Part shown: in pieces, positions 11,841-24,052 of the stretch
Position numbering within the stretch: position 1 is the first letter of the stretch
Layout of the letters: each line of letters opens with the position of its first letter
NCBI GenBank assembly: GCA_032164295.1
Contig: JAJHTX010000003.1
Coordinates: 806,001-870,000 of the forward strand
Length of the DNA: 64,000 nt
Reading direction: 5' to 3'
Source of the DNA: Inonotus obliquus
Lineage: Eukaryota; Basidiomycota; Agaricomycetes; Hymenochaetales; Hymenochaetaceae
Position numbers and translations under genes: made by a program
Notes under the pieces: generated by a model
What the model was told of the DNA's origin: nothing
What the model saw: the letters and a program-made list of their open reading frames with translations, nothing else
Database searches by the model: none

Positions 11841-14800
11841 TCATAGCAGACGTTCTTTTTCACGCACGGCACGTAGCCAAATCTCACCGGGTCGACTGAC
11901 ATGTACAATTAGAAAACCGGCCAAACAGCGGAAAGCGAATGACAACTTACCTGCGCTCTCTCAAAAGCCTAAACACCTTACTAGTCGGTTTGGAGTTTGG
12001 CGCAATTCCATTCTCCCCACCGGCCATGCGTGGAGGAAAGCCCGACCTACACCGTTGCTGAAGGTCCGCAAGACCCTCGTTTGTTCCCTCGATCTCAATG
12101 ATGACTGTTCCGTACCACCCAGGATCAACGGACAAACTCGTCCCTGGGATTGGGATAGATGCGTTTGTGTAAGGGTTTGGACGAATACGGAACTTTGATC
12201 GGTGAATCCAGCGCACGACGGTGTGATGACCACCTTGTGGGCTATATTCATTTGTTAACAATCCGACCTATAGAATGATTATGACTGAATAACATACGTC
12301 TCCGTTTTGATACGGTCCTGTAAAAGCTGCAGGTTAGCCGCGATTTCCTCTCCCCATGGCGAGATGTCAATGTGACAGATAGGATTTCCCGGAGTCCGAA
12401 TGACACGATGGAAATGAGAAGGTGGGAAGGACAGAGTATGGATATACTGTGGTACTTCGCCTGTACGCGAATAAGTATAATCCAAATCCTGTTGGAGCAA
12501 TGATAAGAAACTAAGGCTATTCGGAAACTCTCAGTCCTTACTATTAGGTAGTTCCCGTCCCAGACCATCCGACCATCATTACCTTCATCCCCAACCGCAG
12601 TGTCCCATACTACATCTCCAGCCCGGAGCAACGGAAGGACTCCCGCTCGCTTTAACTCCTTCTCGCATTCCAGCACACTCGTATCAGAAAGCCAGACTCC
12701 CTCGGGATTCGGAACGCATACACGCAGACAAGGTGCGTGACCAAGTCGGAAGAGAGGCGAACGGAAACGAGGACCTAGACCTGCAAGAGCAGCGCGTTCA
12801 TATCTATTCACCTTGATACCGTTTCCGTTGCTACCTCCGTTGAAGGAATGACCATACTGAGAATGTGACATAGACGAGGCACCGGAAGATTCAGGGCGAC
12901 TTGGCGTGGCACCACGAGCTCGTGACATAGAACGACGTGCGTGAGCGTGCAACTGGCCTTGTGCATGTCCATGCGACTTCGTGTTCACTGACGACGTTGA
13001 TTGTGGTGGTGTGAATTGGTATACCCTCGCATCGCCTTCCGCGTCTCGTTCCATTGCCTCTGCTTGAGCGCGCAGTCGCAATACAACACGAGTGTACGCG
13101 CGGCAAGATGACGCAAGTAAGCTTTTTTGCGCAGTTGCGGTCTTTAAATCAAACTTCAGGTATTCATCATCTGGTCGCTCCTGCAGCTGTTGTCTCGCGT
13201 CCAGCCAAGTTTTCGCGTGAGACGCATACTGGTGCGAAGGAATTGAGACACAGCGCATATACGAGTTCAGGTCCTAGTATCGATGATCGCATTAGTCTAA
13301 GGAGACATGACAAGGGGGAATGACATACGCGGAAGGTGAGCATTATGTGCTCCTTCGTCGACCATTTCCACTGAGCGTATCCCACTGTACGCAAGAAATA
13401 CTCAAGCACAAGCTCGCGCAGTTCTCGCTTGTGCTCGATCTGCCGCCTCAACGCATCATTTACAGCTATGAGCGCACACCAGTCTCTGAAAGTTAGATAG
13501 GGCAGGAGGGTGCCGAAGAGCTCTGTGTGCATTAAGTGCTTCTCAATGGGGTAGAACTTCAGCTCTACGGGTTCGAGTTCGGGTTCAAGTTCAGATTCGG
13601 GTCCGACTTCCGTCTGATTAGGTTCGTTTATGTCTATTCCAGAAGTTGACGGTTCCTGAATATCATTTTCCCTCGCTTCATCACGCACGCTCGCAAGTAT
13701 CTGAGCATCTTCACGCGGTCGAGGATCCAATCGATGACCTCTCCGTTGGGAACGAGAAGAAACGTAGTCACCTGGACTCGCGGGACTGGGAGGTCCGGAG
13801 ATCGTTCCTGAACCATTAAACCGCGCGAAGGGCGGAACGGGAGGAACCATTGATGAGGTGGAGATAGAAGCTGTGTCACTTGCGGTAGGTGCACACACAA
13901 CTTCTCCCTTCGCGAAAGGGTCTGCATCGACAAGGGAATCCAACTGCTCTGGAGATTCGGTGAACCCTCGTTGGTGCTGATTTCGGTACTGTTCGGCCGC
14001 GCTCGGCCCTTCCATCAAAGATCGGGCAGAGTGCGGTGGAGTCTTTGTCAGCTTCCGAGATATATGGCCGTTAGTCGAAGGGGGAGAGAAAGAATTGATG
14101 GCTGAAAATGTAGATGGCGAGCGCCCCGCGCCGTCAGACGAGGACGCGGAGGAAGGCGGCAGGTAATGCTGACTGTGTACGCTAGAGGCAGTTCCTGGCC
14201 TATTGGATCGAGTACGTGATTTACTACGAGCCTGTGGCCGAGATTGTAAGATTGTCAGGGCAGGGGCGGCAGGTTGCGGTGGGGATAGAGGAGGTGATGG
14301 AGGCGCGTGGACTTGCTGTTGGTTCAGATGAGAGGGATGGGTTTGCAAGAGGGACTCTTGTGTGCGTAAGGTTGGTGTAGGTCTTCCTCGAACTTCACTT
14401 GGTTGTGACAGTTTCGCGCTAGAAGGCGGAGACGAAGCAACCATGGAAGACAGGAATGTCATCCCAGGGCTCATTTCGCCTCCAATGGAATCAACGTGCG
14501 AGTCTACTTGATTTACGCGTTCATTAGCCAGTTCGTCGGACGATGGCGCGGACGAAGAGAATGAAGCCGCGGGAGCCACCCGACGTGATGAGCTTGTCTT
14601 GCGGGTGCGACTACTCTCGAAGGAAGAGGGGGAAGGTACGTCGGATGAATGATCTCCACTAAGAATACTGCTGATGGTTAATCGCTGGTCGCGGGTGTTG
14701 CCATGGCCATCAACAGATGTGGGAGGCGTCGGAATTTGACCTCGAATCAATGACCTTGGCGTCTGAGATTTATCCTGCTGCATATTCGGAACTCCAGGGA

Positions 14801-16528
14801 TGTCATCATCCATGCCTTTAGCGTACATTGTCACCTTCCTTCGTAAACTTCCCGTACTTGATACGCTCCCAGATCTCTTTCGGACGAGTTCACCTTCCGG
14901 ATGATTTTTCATCGATTCTTGAAGCACAGCAGGGGCAGGGGCAGGTGGAGAAGGCGGCGTTGGAGGTGCTGTGGGCTTTTCAGGAGCAGGTCGACTGATG
15001 GAGGATGTCACGCGGCCGTTCCTTGCCCTTCCCCTCTCAATCATATGAATTCTTCGAACCGCGCCTTCCATACCTACGTCGTCATCATTGTCATCTACTG
15101 CCGCGTGGCCTTTAGAGGCTAAAGCGGAAGATGATAAAAGCGGCCTTTTATTAATCGGTTCGCCTTCGAACCGCGAAACGCGCTTGACGCCAGAATCAAC
15201 TTCATTGTCGTCATTCCTCTTGTCCGGACTAGTCAAGCCCGTTTTAAACGCTCCGAAGAGAGGTGAGTGGAAAGATTCCAATTCGTCTGCGCTCAAGCCT
15301 ACTCGGAGCTCGACTGATGCTGTCTTCAATGGCTAAACGCAAGTTTATCCAAATACATATTTAGATGTTGACGAGTACAAATCGACAAGATACTAACCTG
15401 GACAGAAGTTCGCCGATCCGAATCCACGGATGGTCGGCCCATGCTGACACCGAGATTTAACTGGTCCCTCTGTTTATGTAATTATAGTTAGTCAGCCGTC
15501 GGCAATCACGGCGCGGATCAAGAACTCACAGCCTGAGACAACACAGTAGACTGAGTAGACGAATGAGATTTTGGAGGCGGCGGTGGTGGCAGTTCTTGCG
15601 AAGAGGGTGCGGAAGAATATGTGTCTGTAGAGGTTGATGTAGATGCAGGTAGCCCAAAAGCCGCGAGCGGTGAGTACTTTGCCCTACGCGGAGCTCGCGG
15701 CCCTTCCAAAGAGCTGCCAAGACTCGGCGAGGTCTTCAGGGTAGTAGAGCTTGGAAGGGCGCCAGTCTCGTCAGGTTGCGATGGACCAGAGGAGTGCGAA
15801 GAGGCAACTGCGGGCGTTCGTGAACGTGCGTGAGATGAAGATGGTGAAGTGATTGGCCTAGCGGATGCCGCAGTTGGAAATAACGGAGATGCTGCGGGTG
15901 GCGATGGCGGTGTCAACATTCTCGTCAACTGAGTATTTTCTCGTTCCGCATTTATATTCGACCGGGGAGTATTCACAGGCTTCGGTTCAGGCAATGGACG
16001 CGCCCTTTTGCTGAGCAGACTCGTCGGAGGTGTTGGATCATCAAGTGCGTCTGGTGCTACGTTCGGCAACTGTCTCGGAGTGACAGTTGATGTTCCGTAT
16101 GCGCGTGGAAAGGTCGGAGACGATGGAGGCGACATTTGCTGATGACGCCCATGCTGCGACACACGCGCTACGTCTTCTCTTGATGGTGTACTAATTCCCA
16201 ACCCAGCCCGTGTTTCATTCCTCGTTGAACTAACCCCAGATCTCCCAACACGCTCCTGTCGCATCTCCGGCACCATTATCGGGCCTTCGTCTGGCTCGGT
16301 TGTCATTCGTGGTCGAATGGGCGTCGCGCTCTTCCTTGTATGCACTTGCTGGGGAGCATTTCCATCGAGATTGGTCGTCCTCGCGAAACGTTCATATAAC
16401 GGAGCGGCAGGAGCGGCATGAGATGGGGGTTGGTGCGGCGCCTGCGCCGTGATACGCATCGGCCCTGAGATGCTTATTGCTTGCGTCTTGCGCTGCTCGA
16501 CTTCCGACGATTTCTTGCGGCGAAACAT
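11841..16528 (-). CDS. Large F-box-like protein with disordered N-terminus
   Basis: Seven exons join in frame: 16528-15530, 15469-15398, 15332-13329, 13273-12542, 12488-12298, 12241-11951 and 11895-11841. They give 1447 codons ending in TGA. The protein opens MFRRKKSSEVEQRK. Roughly residues 1-930 are low-complexity Ser/Pro/Thr/Arg sequence with poly-proline runs, probably disordered. Near the end of the third exon, MHTELFGTLLPYLTFRDWC followed by VNDALRRQI looks like an F-box or F-box-like helix pair. The C-terminal 300 residues are compact and conserved in style (GVWLSDTSVLECEKELKRAG, DPGWYGTVIIEIEG). F-box proteins usually recruit substrates to SCF ubiquitin ligase; that role is inferred here. 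The gene is completely intact, unlike its kinase-like neighbours. Confidence 0.8.
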
Positions 16529-19500
16529 TCTCGATAACCCGTCTGAAAGTACAGTATATGCGGGGAAGTGATCGTATTCCGGTCCCAGACGTCGGGTTTT
16601 TTATGTTAATGGGCAGCCAGCGCACAGAAGCGCGTCGAATAGAGTACACCCTGAGTGTCTGAGACAATCTTGAAAGCGAAGAAAAGAATTGAGTGGAGAG
16701 GGTGTAGCAACGCTAATTGAACTAGAGTTTATGAATAGGTTTGATCATTGACGAGCATCATCTGGGTGTCTTGCCGGCGCGAAATTTTCCTCTGCCTCAA
16801 CGGAAATTAGTCCTTGCCGCCTCTGGCCCGAGGGACGTCTCTGAAGACGGGGCGCGTCGTTGTTGGGGAAGGGGTGAGGGATGAGGGACGAACGAACAAT
16901 GTAGAAAGGGCGAGTACGGGACATTTTTGAGTCGTTGACGACAGAGGCCAAGCACAATCGCAATGGCACGTGCGTATTATGTAATAGCCTGGTACCTGAT
17001 TTTCAGCTGCCTTATTAAGCGGCGCCGATCACGCCTATTGCCACCCGCGACTCTTCCCAAACTCTGGTGTTTTCTCGTCGTCGTCTTCTCCTCGCTTCAC
17101 CTAGATACATTCTCTCACTATAGCGGTTCATCTCGCTGTTGAAGAGAGTGGAAGGGCCTCAAAGTTGGGCACGGGTTCACACGCAATTTCCATGCTTATG
17201 ACCCCATTCTTCGGACCAAATGAAGGAGAAAACGCGGCGCGGCGAAGTCGAGACTCATTCTAATGGATGCAATACTACACGCATACAACAAATGCATCAG
17301 CAACACGGATATGCAATCCCACAATTATGACGACCTAACACGTGGGGCACCAGAAGAATAGGATATACCTATAACTCGTCCGCACTAGCGTAGAGTGAGT
17401 TAATATCACTTAGCAATTCAATCATTCGACCGGGCGCATGTTTGGGTGCATATAGAACAGGCTAGCTTCGCTTGAAATTTGTTTGAATGTAGCTAAATTT
17501 CATCAGACCGACCGCCGCAATCATTTAGCATGATAAAGTAAGTTAAAGTTGGGGATTAGCTTCCATCGTACAAAACAAACTCGAAAATTGATTACTCGTC
17601 GGCATAGAGAAAGCCCCGGTAATACCACAGAGTATCACAGTCAGTGGGCAGTTGAGATGTTCTTCTTGGGTAGTCCTGCTACGAAAAATCTTAAATGTCG
17701 AGAAGTAGTGCTCCGATGGACCATAAAAGGCCATTTCGAATCCTTGATCTGGCTCGTTTGCAAAAGAACCTGGCTCCGCGCGACGATCCTTTCGTGGCGC
17801 AAAAACCGGTGCGACCGTGTCCATATGGTAACCAGTTCCATGTGCAACTGGCGCTCGCAACCTCCGGTCGAAACGACAGGTAACCAGTGATGAACATCCG
17901 CAAGTTTCTCCCTTTCTCGATGACTACATGTATAGTGACTTCCTAAAAGCAGACCTGCAAGAACACTAGTAGTGGCTGTACTGTCCGTGAGTGGGTATTA
18001 CTTGTTCCTGAAATTTTCAGTCTAGCATAACCCTTGTGTAGCTTTACTATTCATTCCCTTACGTGCTAAGGGGGTTTGCTCCAAACTGATCCGACGGCGG
18101 TTCATCTAATTAACCAGTGGGAGAAACAGCATTTCTAATACACATCGACTGGGGTCGCATCCTTCTCCGATACCAACCATGTCGGCTTGTCCTATGCCAT
18201 ACATGAGACTTGGCACACAATAAGCACAAGCAGCAACCGAGAGCATAGGAAAGTGTACGGTGAGCTGTTTGATGAGCCAACAGCTATCATTAAGAGTGGA
18301 TAAATCCCCTTCAGCTATTCTTCTTAGATTGAATGAGAGAAGATCCACGAAAGCTCTGAGGAATTGTCGAGATGTTCGGCTGTTTCTCTGCGTGTTGCCG
18401 AGATAGGCACTGATATGATAAGGGTGTAGAAGCCGCAAATTCAATGGTTAACTATTGTGGGTCCTTTTAATTGCAATCTGAAATGTCCATTACCGAGTTG
18501 ATTCAAATTGCATGGGAGAGCTCCCTTCTCCAGACCATCGTGGTGACGAGGCCGGTTCCCTGTTGCCCGAGAATATATAGGAGGCAGGCCGTCAGGCGTC
18601 GTCAATGCTTTCGGTGATTCTTCCCTAGGTATGTTCGCAGATACATCCATTGCAGCTGTCAGTGTACTTACGGCAGTCGTCAAATCAAGATTATTGCTCA
18701 GGATCGACCGGTGTACAGCATACACGCAGCTTTACGCACGGCATCTAGGAAGCAAGCCGGGAATTCCCTGGGAGACCGCCTGGAATTGTCCGCCACATAA
18801 CGCGATGCATGCAAACAGCCGAGAATTAAGCAACGCAGAGTCATCTTCATCCGAATGCCCTTCGGAGACGCCGTCGGACCATACTTGGTAAGCTCTACCA
18901 TGCATGGAAGACGGCGACAATCGAAGCAGCTATTCCGGACAGTCGTGAGAATCGTCGTACAGATAGAACCAGGCAAGCGGGACTATATGCAATCATAGAG
19001 GCCGCACAGCCCGGCTATTGCTCACGGTAGTTGGCATGCGCGTTATCATGAACAGTCCTGAAGCAAGTAAAACGATTCGACAACACCCGAACCAGACGAG
19101 CCGAACACCATGTAAACGTGTAAAAGAATCGTGAAGCCACTCACATTCAGAAATCATCTATGCGCTACAGCCTCTTTCCACCCGAATGCGACCCGATAAC
19201 CTTCCTCTAACCCGTAGGTCAGTCTCGATAGTCTGAGACAAAGGTCCGACGGATGAAAGACCACTGTCGTGCAAAGTATTTTGGAGAACGCATAATCTCA
19301 TCAGAAAGTACAGTGAAGGTATTCCTGGTTAGCGACAACCCAGATATTGATATTCGAAAATATCAGGGGATAAGCAGATCGAGTGTGTAGAAGACTTACA
19401 GCAGAGATGAGAGCGCTGGGTACGGGCCACGCTTTCGCTTTCTTCTCCTGTGTCTTGCATTACATAACATACTCGTTTTAGAGTACAATGCTCACTTTCT

Positions 19501-19965
19501 TTCCCACGATCATGCTTAGCTCAGCAGAGCTTTTCCCTTTTTTCAGTGAGAAATAAAAGTACAGGACATCCACGAGAGCTGTCAATCCATATGAATGCTA
19601 CTTACTACTGGCTCATAAAGAGTGTTCATCAGCCAAGGTCAATTGCTTTCCGACTTCCAGATTCGTCATTTCTTTCCACGTTCTCACGGCAGACCCTGAA
19701 CTGTAGCTGATACAATTACATAATATTTGTCAGCCTGGCGACCAGTGCACTGCACTGACGACCCTCCTTCTTATAAACGGCGGGACAGGAAAAACTCTTG
19801 TTCTTGTTCGTTCTTTTATTTACCTTTTCGGTTCTCCTTGGTGATACCGCATACATAACAGAAAACACGGAGTCGAACGATGGCAGTATTCGAGCCATGC
19901 CAACGTACAAACGCGTTCTCGACTTTCATCTACACTTTCCAAAGACTGAACTTCCAGACTCGGAC
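16529..19965. other. Gene-poor 3.4-kb stretch
   Basis: The first kilobase is the promoter side of the F-box-like gene, with a CT-rich tract near 17080-17125. Overlapping open frames occur on both strands at 17543-17890 and 18106-18976. They cannot be joined into one convincing protein and show no motif I recognise. Nothing here is called as a gene. Confidence 0.4.
19771..19779 (+). promoter_or_regulatory. Possible TATA element upstream of copy D
   Basis: TTATAAACG lies about 190 bp before the likely ATG of copy D and is followed by a T-rich leader. The motif is short and could be chance. Confidence 0.25.
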
Positions 19966-20936
19966 ATGAGAGGCAGGACGACAGCGAAGCGTATCCCTTT
20001 TGACCTGAACGAAAGTGAAAGATGGTGGAGAGATCAGCACGACTTGCTTAGGAGGCACGGGTACAAGTTGCGCTCCCGCTATCAGCCTGGATGGAGACCT
20101 TCATGGTCAGCGGAAACGAAGCGTGCCATTACCAGTGAAGACAGTTTTGTTAACCATGTACGTGCCTCAATGTCCATCACCCATTCGAAGCTAAGCCTTC
20201 CATACAAAGCATCCTAAAGCCATCGACGCTATTCGAATCTCAGACAACGCTCGCGTGGTTATCAAACAGCTGGATAAAGGCAGTGATGAACTGAGGATAG
20301 CACGATATCTAAATTCCGAAGAGCTGCGAAAAGACCCGCGAAATAATTGCTTTCCGATACTCGACGTCTTTAGTGATCAGGATGACCCATTGGAGTTCAT
20401 GGTTATGCCGCTCCTGAAGAAATATGATGAGCCGCCGTTCGATTCCGTAGATGAAGTCGTGGAATTCATGAAGCAGACATTGCATGTGCGTCTGTTGCTT
20501 TCGTGTTTTGCCCAAGGTTGTAATCAATCAGAATACACCTTATTTCAGGGTTTATCCTTTCTGCATAGCAAGGGTATAGCGCATAGCTCTTCCCGTGCTG
20601 CGATTGTGCGCTGATTCCACCACAAAGGACTGCTCGACCCTCAATATAATGTTGGACGCTTCGCCTATGTTTCCAAAGGGATTTCATCCAGCTGCTGGAA
20701 TTCTTGGTGCCAGCGGGCGACGTTTAGCAAGACCACGCCGACGACGAGATTTGCCGGGGGTTAGATATTACTTTACAGATTTTGGTATATCAAGCTGGTT
20801 TAATGATGGCAGCAAGAATCATCTCGTCACAGGAGAGTACTGTCAGGATGAGGAGCTCCCAGAGTTGTATCAGAAGCAGCCTTATGATCCTTTCCGAGTG
20901 GATATCTTCATCCTCGGAAGCCTTTATAGGTGCTAA
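19966..20936 (+). pseudogene. Short kinase-like family, copy D (truncated pseudogene)
   Basis: The copy opens at ATG 19966 and is a very close paralogue of copy E in inverted orientation. Exon 1 has ERWWRDQHDLLRRHGYKLR and PGWRPSW. Exon 2 has RVVIKQLDKGSDELRIARYL. After GIAH the intron donor present in E (CATAG then GTAACACAGACC) is missing, through a deletion of about 12 bp. The frame therefore runs into the old intron and stops (SSSRAAIVR, stop). Downstream, DFGISSWF and PFRVDIFILGS are still readable. The next codons that are RRHLVE in E have become a stop (TGC TAA, near 20933). The last exon of the family is absent. Many differences from E are CG to TG or CA. Confidence 0.85.
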
Positions 20937-21761
20937 CTCATTGGGGTGAGAACATCTCAATATGCTCTCACCTTCCGTCGTATTTGATATGCAGGGTCAC
21001 GAGCACCGTGGGCAAATGTGATGACCCGTAAGCAAGCTCCCATACTCTGTTTCGACATGCATTGATATTGCTCCAACCCTCTGTATACTTTACTTTATAC
21101 CGAGTATAATGGCTGTGACGGAAGGCGCGTATAGTAAAGGTTTCTAAGATGTATTGCGCCGTTTATATTATGCAGATACGTAGTCTCAATTGAAGGACCT
21201 ATTCTTCCTATCGACAAAGGACAAATCGCCCCCTACCACCTTCGTTAATAATTTATATAGTTGAAGAACCTAAGCCTCCTTCATTTTCACCGGTCATAAA
21301 CGTTCATCAGACTATGCGGACCTTGAAAAAACACATATATTCCCTCATTTTGATACAGTATTCTATCTTGCGTATTCTTGACGTAGTAAGTAAACAAGCA
21401 CCAATCAATTGCAATACACCTGCTCATCACAGAAATACGGTAGATTTCAGTGCGACGAAGCCTAGAAAGCAAATCGAGTTTCCGCAGCAGCATATAATTA
21501 TGTTTTTGCAGAGCGGTAGTGCGTTGTTGGACGTGTATACTTTAACTCTCCAACACCACGTACGCGGTAGTTGCTCTGGCTCGTGTAATGCAAATCGAAT
21601 CATAGCCGATAGTGAAGAAAGCTCATAAAACCCTCTCGGCATCTTGACAGGTCACCTAAACGAGATTACTATGAGAAATGCTAAGTTTGAGCAGAAAACG
21701 GTCAAGATGGTCAATGAGTCAGGTCTGCGTGGCAAGTCGATCATGCAGAGGCTTACCGTGG
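20937..21761. other. Intergenic, nothing supportable
   Basis: The first 60 bp still resemble the following intron of copy E (donor GTGAGAACA, acceptor ATATGCAG), but the exon after it is gone. No further coding signal was seen. Confidence 0.4.
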
Positions 21762-23588
21762 TCACTCTAGCCTCAGGTTTCTGAGTTTTGTTAGAACATG
21801 CTGAACAAAGTTAACAGCTTGTTTCTGTAGGAAGTTCTGGTTGTCTTTCTGTTTCTCGATCATGTCTGCAGCTGAGGTCGCCTCATCGCAGAACGTAAGG
21901 CATTCAACGACGATATCCTTGAAAGCAGTTCCCATCGTAATAGGGACCCTTTGTTCAGCGAACTTGATTAGATCACGTTGTCGGAGAACTGGTCGTACAA
22001 GTGTCCATGTTTGACAGCCTTCAAGCTCTTTCTGATATTTATTCGCGGAAAAATCGAGGACCGATTTGTCGCAATCGAAAACTCCATGCTCCATGTTCCA
22101 GGCGAAGAGAGATTTCCAAATTGCAATTTCCAATAGACAGATGCCGAGGCTATAAACGTCATCCCGAGTTTCGTGTGGTAGATGCTGACGCGTGGATAGG
22201 TGTCTTGGGTGCCGATAGAGTGCCTTCCAGAGCCTGCTCCGTGCTTCTCGTATCCCTTCTGCCATCGGAACTGTTATTGAGCTTTGAGATCGAGATTGGT
22301 TGAATGAGACTAAATATGGCTCGCCGAGAGCTTAAGGAAGTATGCCTGAATCCTGTATCAGCGCCGACCTGATTACAACGACAGAATCTGGGCGAATATC
22401 TTTGTGGACCAAACCGAGGGAATGCACGATCAATAGTGACGTTGCCAGCTTGATCGAGAAGTCCAGACGTTCGTTTAAGGTATGCCGGGGCTCTTCCATA
22501 AGAAGACTGCGAAGTGTGCGGGGTGTCTGGCAGCCATACGGCAACCTAAAAATGAGGTCGTGATACCCTCGAGTTGAAGTGGAAAAGCCGCAACATGGGA
22601 GGATTCCTACACTTGCTGTAATGTTATGACCGAGGTCATCATGCTCCTCGGCAAATAAGCGAGCCATGCGAATCGTATCTTCCAAGGCCTGATCTATCTT
22701 TCCTTGTTCCAAGAAGTGCAAGACGTTCCTCCGATCGAGTAAACAACCTTCAAACATTCCTTCTTGTATAAGAAACAACTCCTGATTGCCGTTTCCTAGC
22801 ACTTGACCAACAAGCGAAAAGTCGTCTTCGACCTGTTGCACCGCGTACGAACGCATCTCGCGCTGTCGAGCCATCCCGACATATAGAAGATCGTCACCCT
22901 CATTCCCCTCGGCTTCCGATTTACTAAGCTTTGATATTACCGAGGACAGACGTAGATTTGGTGAGATGAGAAGGATGTCGTGAAGTTCTGCCAGCCAATG
23001 TTTCAATCGTGTTACCGCGTCTTCGACTTGGATAAAGCCTAGTGCGAGAAACGACAGTTTACTTCGCGCTTTCGAAAGCGGCCTCCTCTTCTCCCTCACA
23101 CCAGGGTGCATAAAAAATCTATCGGACATCGAAATCGCGAGCCTCGCAAATAGAACCCGTGATGATGATGAATCGATGAGGTCAAGGCGAATGGCCCATT
23201 CAAGGACGACTTTTTGCGCTACTCTGAGTGTAGAATCTGCCTTTTGAAAAAGCTCGTAGAGGATTTTCTGCGACTCGACTGAGAGTACGTCTTCATTGAT
23301 GCTCGCGGCACTGGTGTTGTTTCTTGAAGACACGACAACCCTTTGTATGGATTTACTCCACATCGAAGGTTCCCGCACGCCGTCGAGTTTATTTCCACCC
23401 CCAATCTGGGCCCCCTCGATAAAACGAGACAGATAGGCCAGCTTCTCTGCATAGTAAATTGCATCTTGCAGGGTCTCCGCATACTTCGTTTCTAATTCTT
23501 GATACGCGACCACAGTACGGGCTGTCTTGACGAACCCTTCAACAATCGATGGGATATCGACGACGAGGTTAGCGATGTCCATAGTCAT
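21762..23588 (-). pseudogene. HeLo-like domain plus pseudokinase (MLKL-like layout), one internal stop
   Basis: A single long minus-strand frame of about 608 codons has no introns and is broken only by one TAA (22334-22332). Residues 1-230 form a helical N-terminal domain: ANLVVDIPSIVEGFVKTART near the start and HWLAELHDILLISPNLRLSS near residue 215. This is like the HeLo/HeLo-like domains of fungal cell-death proteins. The kinase-like half has LGNGNQELFLIQEG-type N-lobe sequence, HSLGLVHKDIRPDSVVV and, in the DFG position, LGEPYLVSF. DFG is absent, so it is a pseudokinase. Its end has ALYRHPRHL, DDVYSLGICLLEIAIWKSL. From memory, this layout matches ascomycete HeLo-kinase-like proteins. The stop removes no conserved block and no intron would exclude it in frame. 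It starts 464 bp downstream of copy E on the same strand. Confidence 0.75.
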
Positions 23589-24052
23589 AGATCAAGGGGT
23601 AAGCCAAGCAACGTTGTCGACTGATGCTGACTAGTGTTGAGTACTTTAGTTAACTTAACGTGGTTCTCACGCAAGATTCTTCCATACAGATCACGAATAT
23701 CATCCGGCGTCCTCTAAGCATTACACCTTCTAACACTCCAGGACGATTGGCTTTGGCAAGCACTATTGTCATGAAATACAACTTGATTACCACAGCTTGC
23801 TGGCTGCTTCGACTACACCAGTGAGATGCACAAGAGGCCGATACGATACAGCTACAACTAAAGAAAACAATTATCGAGACATATTGTGAGTGAAGGCGCC
23901 ACGACGGCATGGATAGTAAGCATAAGATCTCGACATTCCAGAAAAGTGCAAGCGATCTCGCAGAACATGTATAGCACGAATAAAATAATCCCTAAAAGAT
24001 TTCGTCACGGCAGGCACTACTTTTTCGAGCGGAGTGCTAACCAAAAGAATGA
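23589..24052. other. Spacer between copy E and the HeLo-pseudokinase
   Basis: This 464-bp same-strand spacer has no supportable exon. The equivalent spacer between copy F and the HeLo remnant is 477 bp. Confidence 0.5.

Noticed and set aside
17543..17890. Overlapping 105- and 113-codon frames on opposite strands
   Set aside because: Neither has a recognisable domain or a joinable neighbour exon; at most one could be real and I cannot choose.
18106..18976. Three minus-strand frames that might be exons of one gene
   Set aside because: No combination of donor and acceptor sites gives one continuous protein, and Cys residues do not fit a zinc-cluster pattern.
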